NCBI RefSeq assembly: GCF_003076635.1
Contig: NZ_QDKG01000003.1
Location: forward strand, 1 to 64,000
Length of the DNA stretch: 64,000 nt
Reading direction: 5' to 3'
Source of the DNA: Sphingobacterium corticibacter
GTDB lineage: Bacteria > Bacteroidota > Bacteroidia > Sphingobacteriales > Sphingobacteriaceae
The notes beneath the pieces are model-generated. The model saw only the letters and a program-made list of their open reading frames with translations, searched no databases and had not been told where the DNA came from. Positions 63,339 through 64,000 of this stretch are shown here, one piece after another. Position numbers and translations under genes: made by a program. Numbering within the stretch: position 1 is the stretch's first letter; each line of letters starts with the position of its first letter.

Positions 63339-64000
63339 CGCGTTGTGCATTAATTTGTTTTCCTTGTTTGCTTAGAGATTCTATGTAGGCGATCAATCCT
63401 TCTCGTACACGAGTGGGCGTATCTACTCTTTTAACGGGCGTAGCAATACCTTCAATATTATCACCACCGTTAGCTAGGTAATCATAAGTGACCAATTTAT
63501 AGGTTTTATTTTTGTCTACTGGTTTGTCCTGTATTTTCATCGACACGAGTTGCTGATCTTTGATCGTGACCGACATTCCGGCGACCGGTTGTCCGTTGGT
63601 CTTCGCAATGAATTTACCAAGCGCTAAAAGGTCCTCTCCGCTCAACGTAAGTACCGTAATGGAATTCTCAAAGGGCATCAACTCAAACACTTTACCGACT
63701 TGAATATCTCCCTGCGCTATGTCTACTCGAATCCCACCTTGGGTGCCCAATGAGCAGGAAACTTCCGGATCTAGTTGCTGGCCAAGCGCTAATAAAGCAT
63801 CTGCAAAGAAATTACCCGCCAAGCTCTGTCCGTTCACAGTAGATCGCGGCAACATTTGTGCAGTTTGGCCAATGACCGTATCCATTTGCGCTTGCAAGCG
63901 TTGTTTGTAGGGCGCAATGTAATTGGTGAAACTTGAATCGGGTTCTATATGCTGATCGATCGCTAGTTTGGTGGGTTGATAGTTGTTCTTTTGCCAATGT
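63313..64000 (-). CDS. 5'-nucleotidase C-terminal domain protein (partial)
   Basis: At least 229 codons; the frame is open to the window edge with no start required inside (visible N-terminal part reads WQKNNYQPTKLAIDQHIEPD). The C-terminal UshA domain shows MLPRSTVNGQSLAGNFFADALLALG, EVSCSLGTQGGIRVDIAQGDI, MPFENSITVLTLSGEDLLALGKF, TYKLVTYDYLANGGDN and RVREGLIAYIES. It binds the nucleoside part of the substrate. Its last 26 bases overlap the metallophosphatase gene, so the two are co-translated. Confidence 0.9.
   Translation of the reverse strand, partial: HWQKNNYQPTKLAIDQHIEPDSSFTNYIAPYKQRLQAQMDTVIGQTAQMLPRSTVNGQSLAGNFFADALLALGQQLDPEVSCSLGTQGGIRVDIAQGDIQVGKVFELMPFENSITVLTLSGEDLLALGKFIAKTNGQPVAGMSVTIKDQQLVSMKIQDKPVDKNKTYKLVTYDYLANGGDNIEGIATPVKRVDTPTRVREGLIAYIESLSKQGKQINAQRDERIIIVQ

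Noticed and set aside
1..64000. CRISPR array, rRNA operon, prophage or replication origin
   Set aside because: No spaced short direct repeats, no rRNA-like sequence, no phage structural genes and no DnaA-box cluster were seen.

Overview
The window looks like a chromosomal segment of a Bacteroidota bacterium, most likely a Sphingobacteriaceae member (Sphingobacterium or a close relative). The reasons are: TAnnTTTG -7 promoter elements and few Shine-Dalgarno sites; a tmRNA whose tag reads GEENYALAA; Bacteroidota family genes (DUF5686 outer-membrane protein, DUF3822-rsmD-coaD, lone FtsX-type permeases, a two-gene UshA); and mostly housekeeping content without prophage or rRNA. Assignment to a genus is inference from memory of these families.

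Layout. 1-5,600 is accessory: a possible insertion-sequence end at the left edge, a lone FtsX/MacB-type permease behind what looks like a sigma-54 promoter with an upstream double operator, an exported protein of unknown function, a TPR protein, and two small divergent FlbD-like proteins. 5,580-8,640 holds tRNA-Ser(UGA), a GH25 lysozyme, a CDF metal transporter, and the tmRNA gene, whose 3' end plus terminator is tandemly duplicated with a 136-bp period. 9,300-13,550 carries trpS with a deoxynucleoside kinase and a DUF5686 protein. 13,800-18,320 is a loose patch of exported proteins and lipoproteins, a 58-codon ORF surrounded by inverted repeats, and a receiver-like protein that has lost its phosphoacceptor.

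18,500-29,150 is conserved: a DUF72 protein, guaA with an LppC-like lipoprotein and rsmB, a universal stress protein, an NlpC/P60 peptidase, an aminotransferase, a DUF1573 protein and recQ. 29,150-34,750 holds rlmF, a PBP4-type DD-peptidase, and a three-gene run of UMF1-type transporter, LutA-like protein with missing cysteines, and TIM-barrel isomerase. 34,890-39,880 is a head-to-tail trio of POT peptide transporters. 39,900-50,500 has a Dpm1-like glycosyltransferase with ruvB, cstA, a RecD-like helicase, DUF3822-rsmD-coaD, a DbpA-like helicase, a TauE permease and a HAD phosphatase.

50,780-53,320 is again accessory (Pr6Pr-type membrane protein, secreted NUC1-type nuclease, a protein built of a duplicated phage-like domain). 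53,650-64,000 returns to core genes: a CPA2 antiporter, a DnaQ-like exonuclease with trxB, an NlpE-like lipoprotein, queA, ispD, a LOG protein, recR, and the split 5'-nucleotidase (metallophosphatase and C-terminal domain as separate overlapping genes), cut by the window edge.

Many convergent gene ends are closed by strong hairpins. The most unusual items are the sigma-54/operator arrangement near the left end, the tmRNA tail duplication with a related dispersed repeat, the inverted-repeat cluster around the 58-codon ORF, the duplicated phage-like domain protein, and several genes (guaA, recR, DbpA-like) whose -7 element sits so close to the ATG that leaderless transcripts are predicted.
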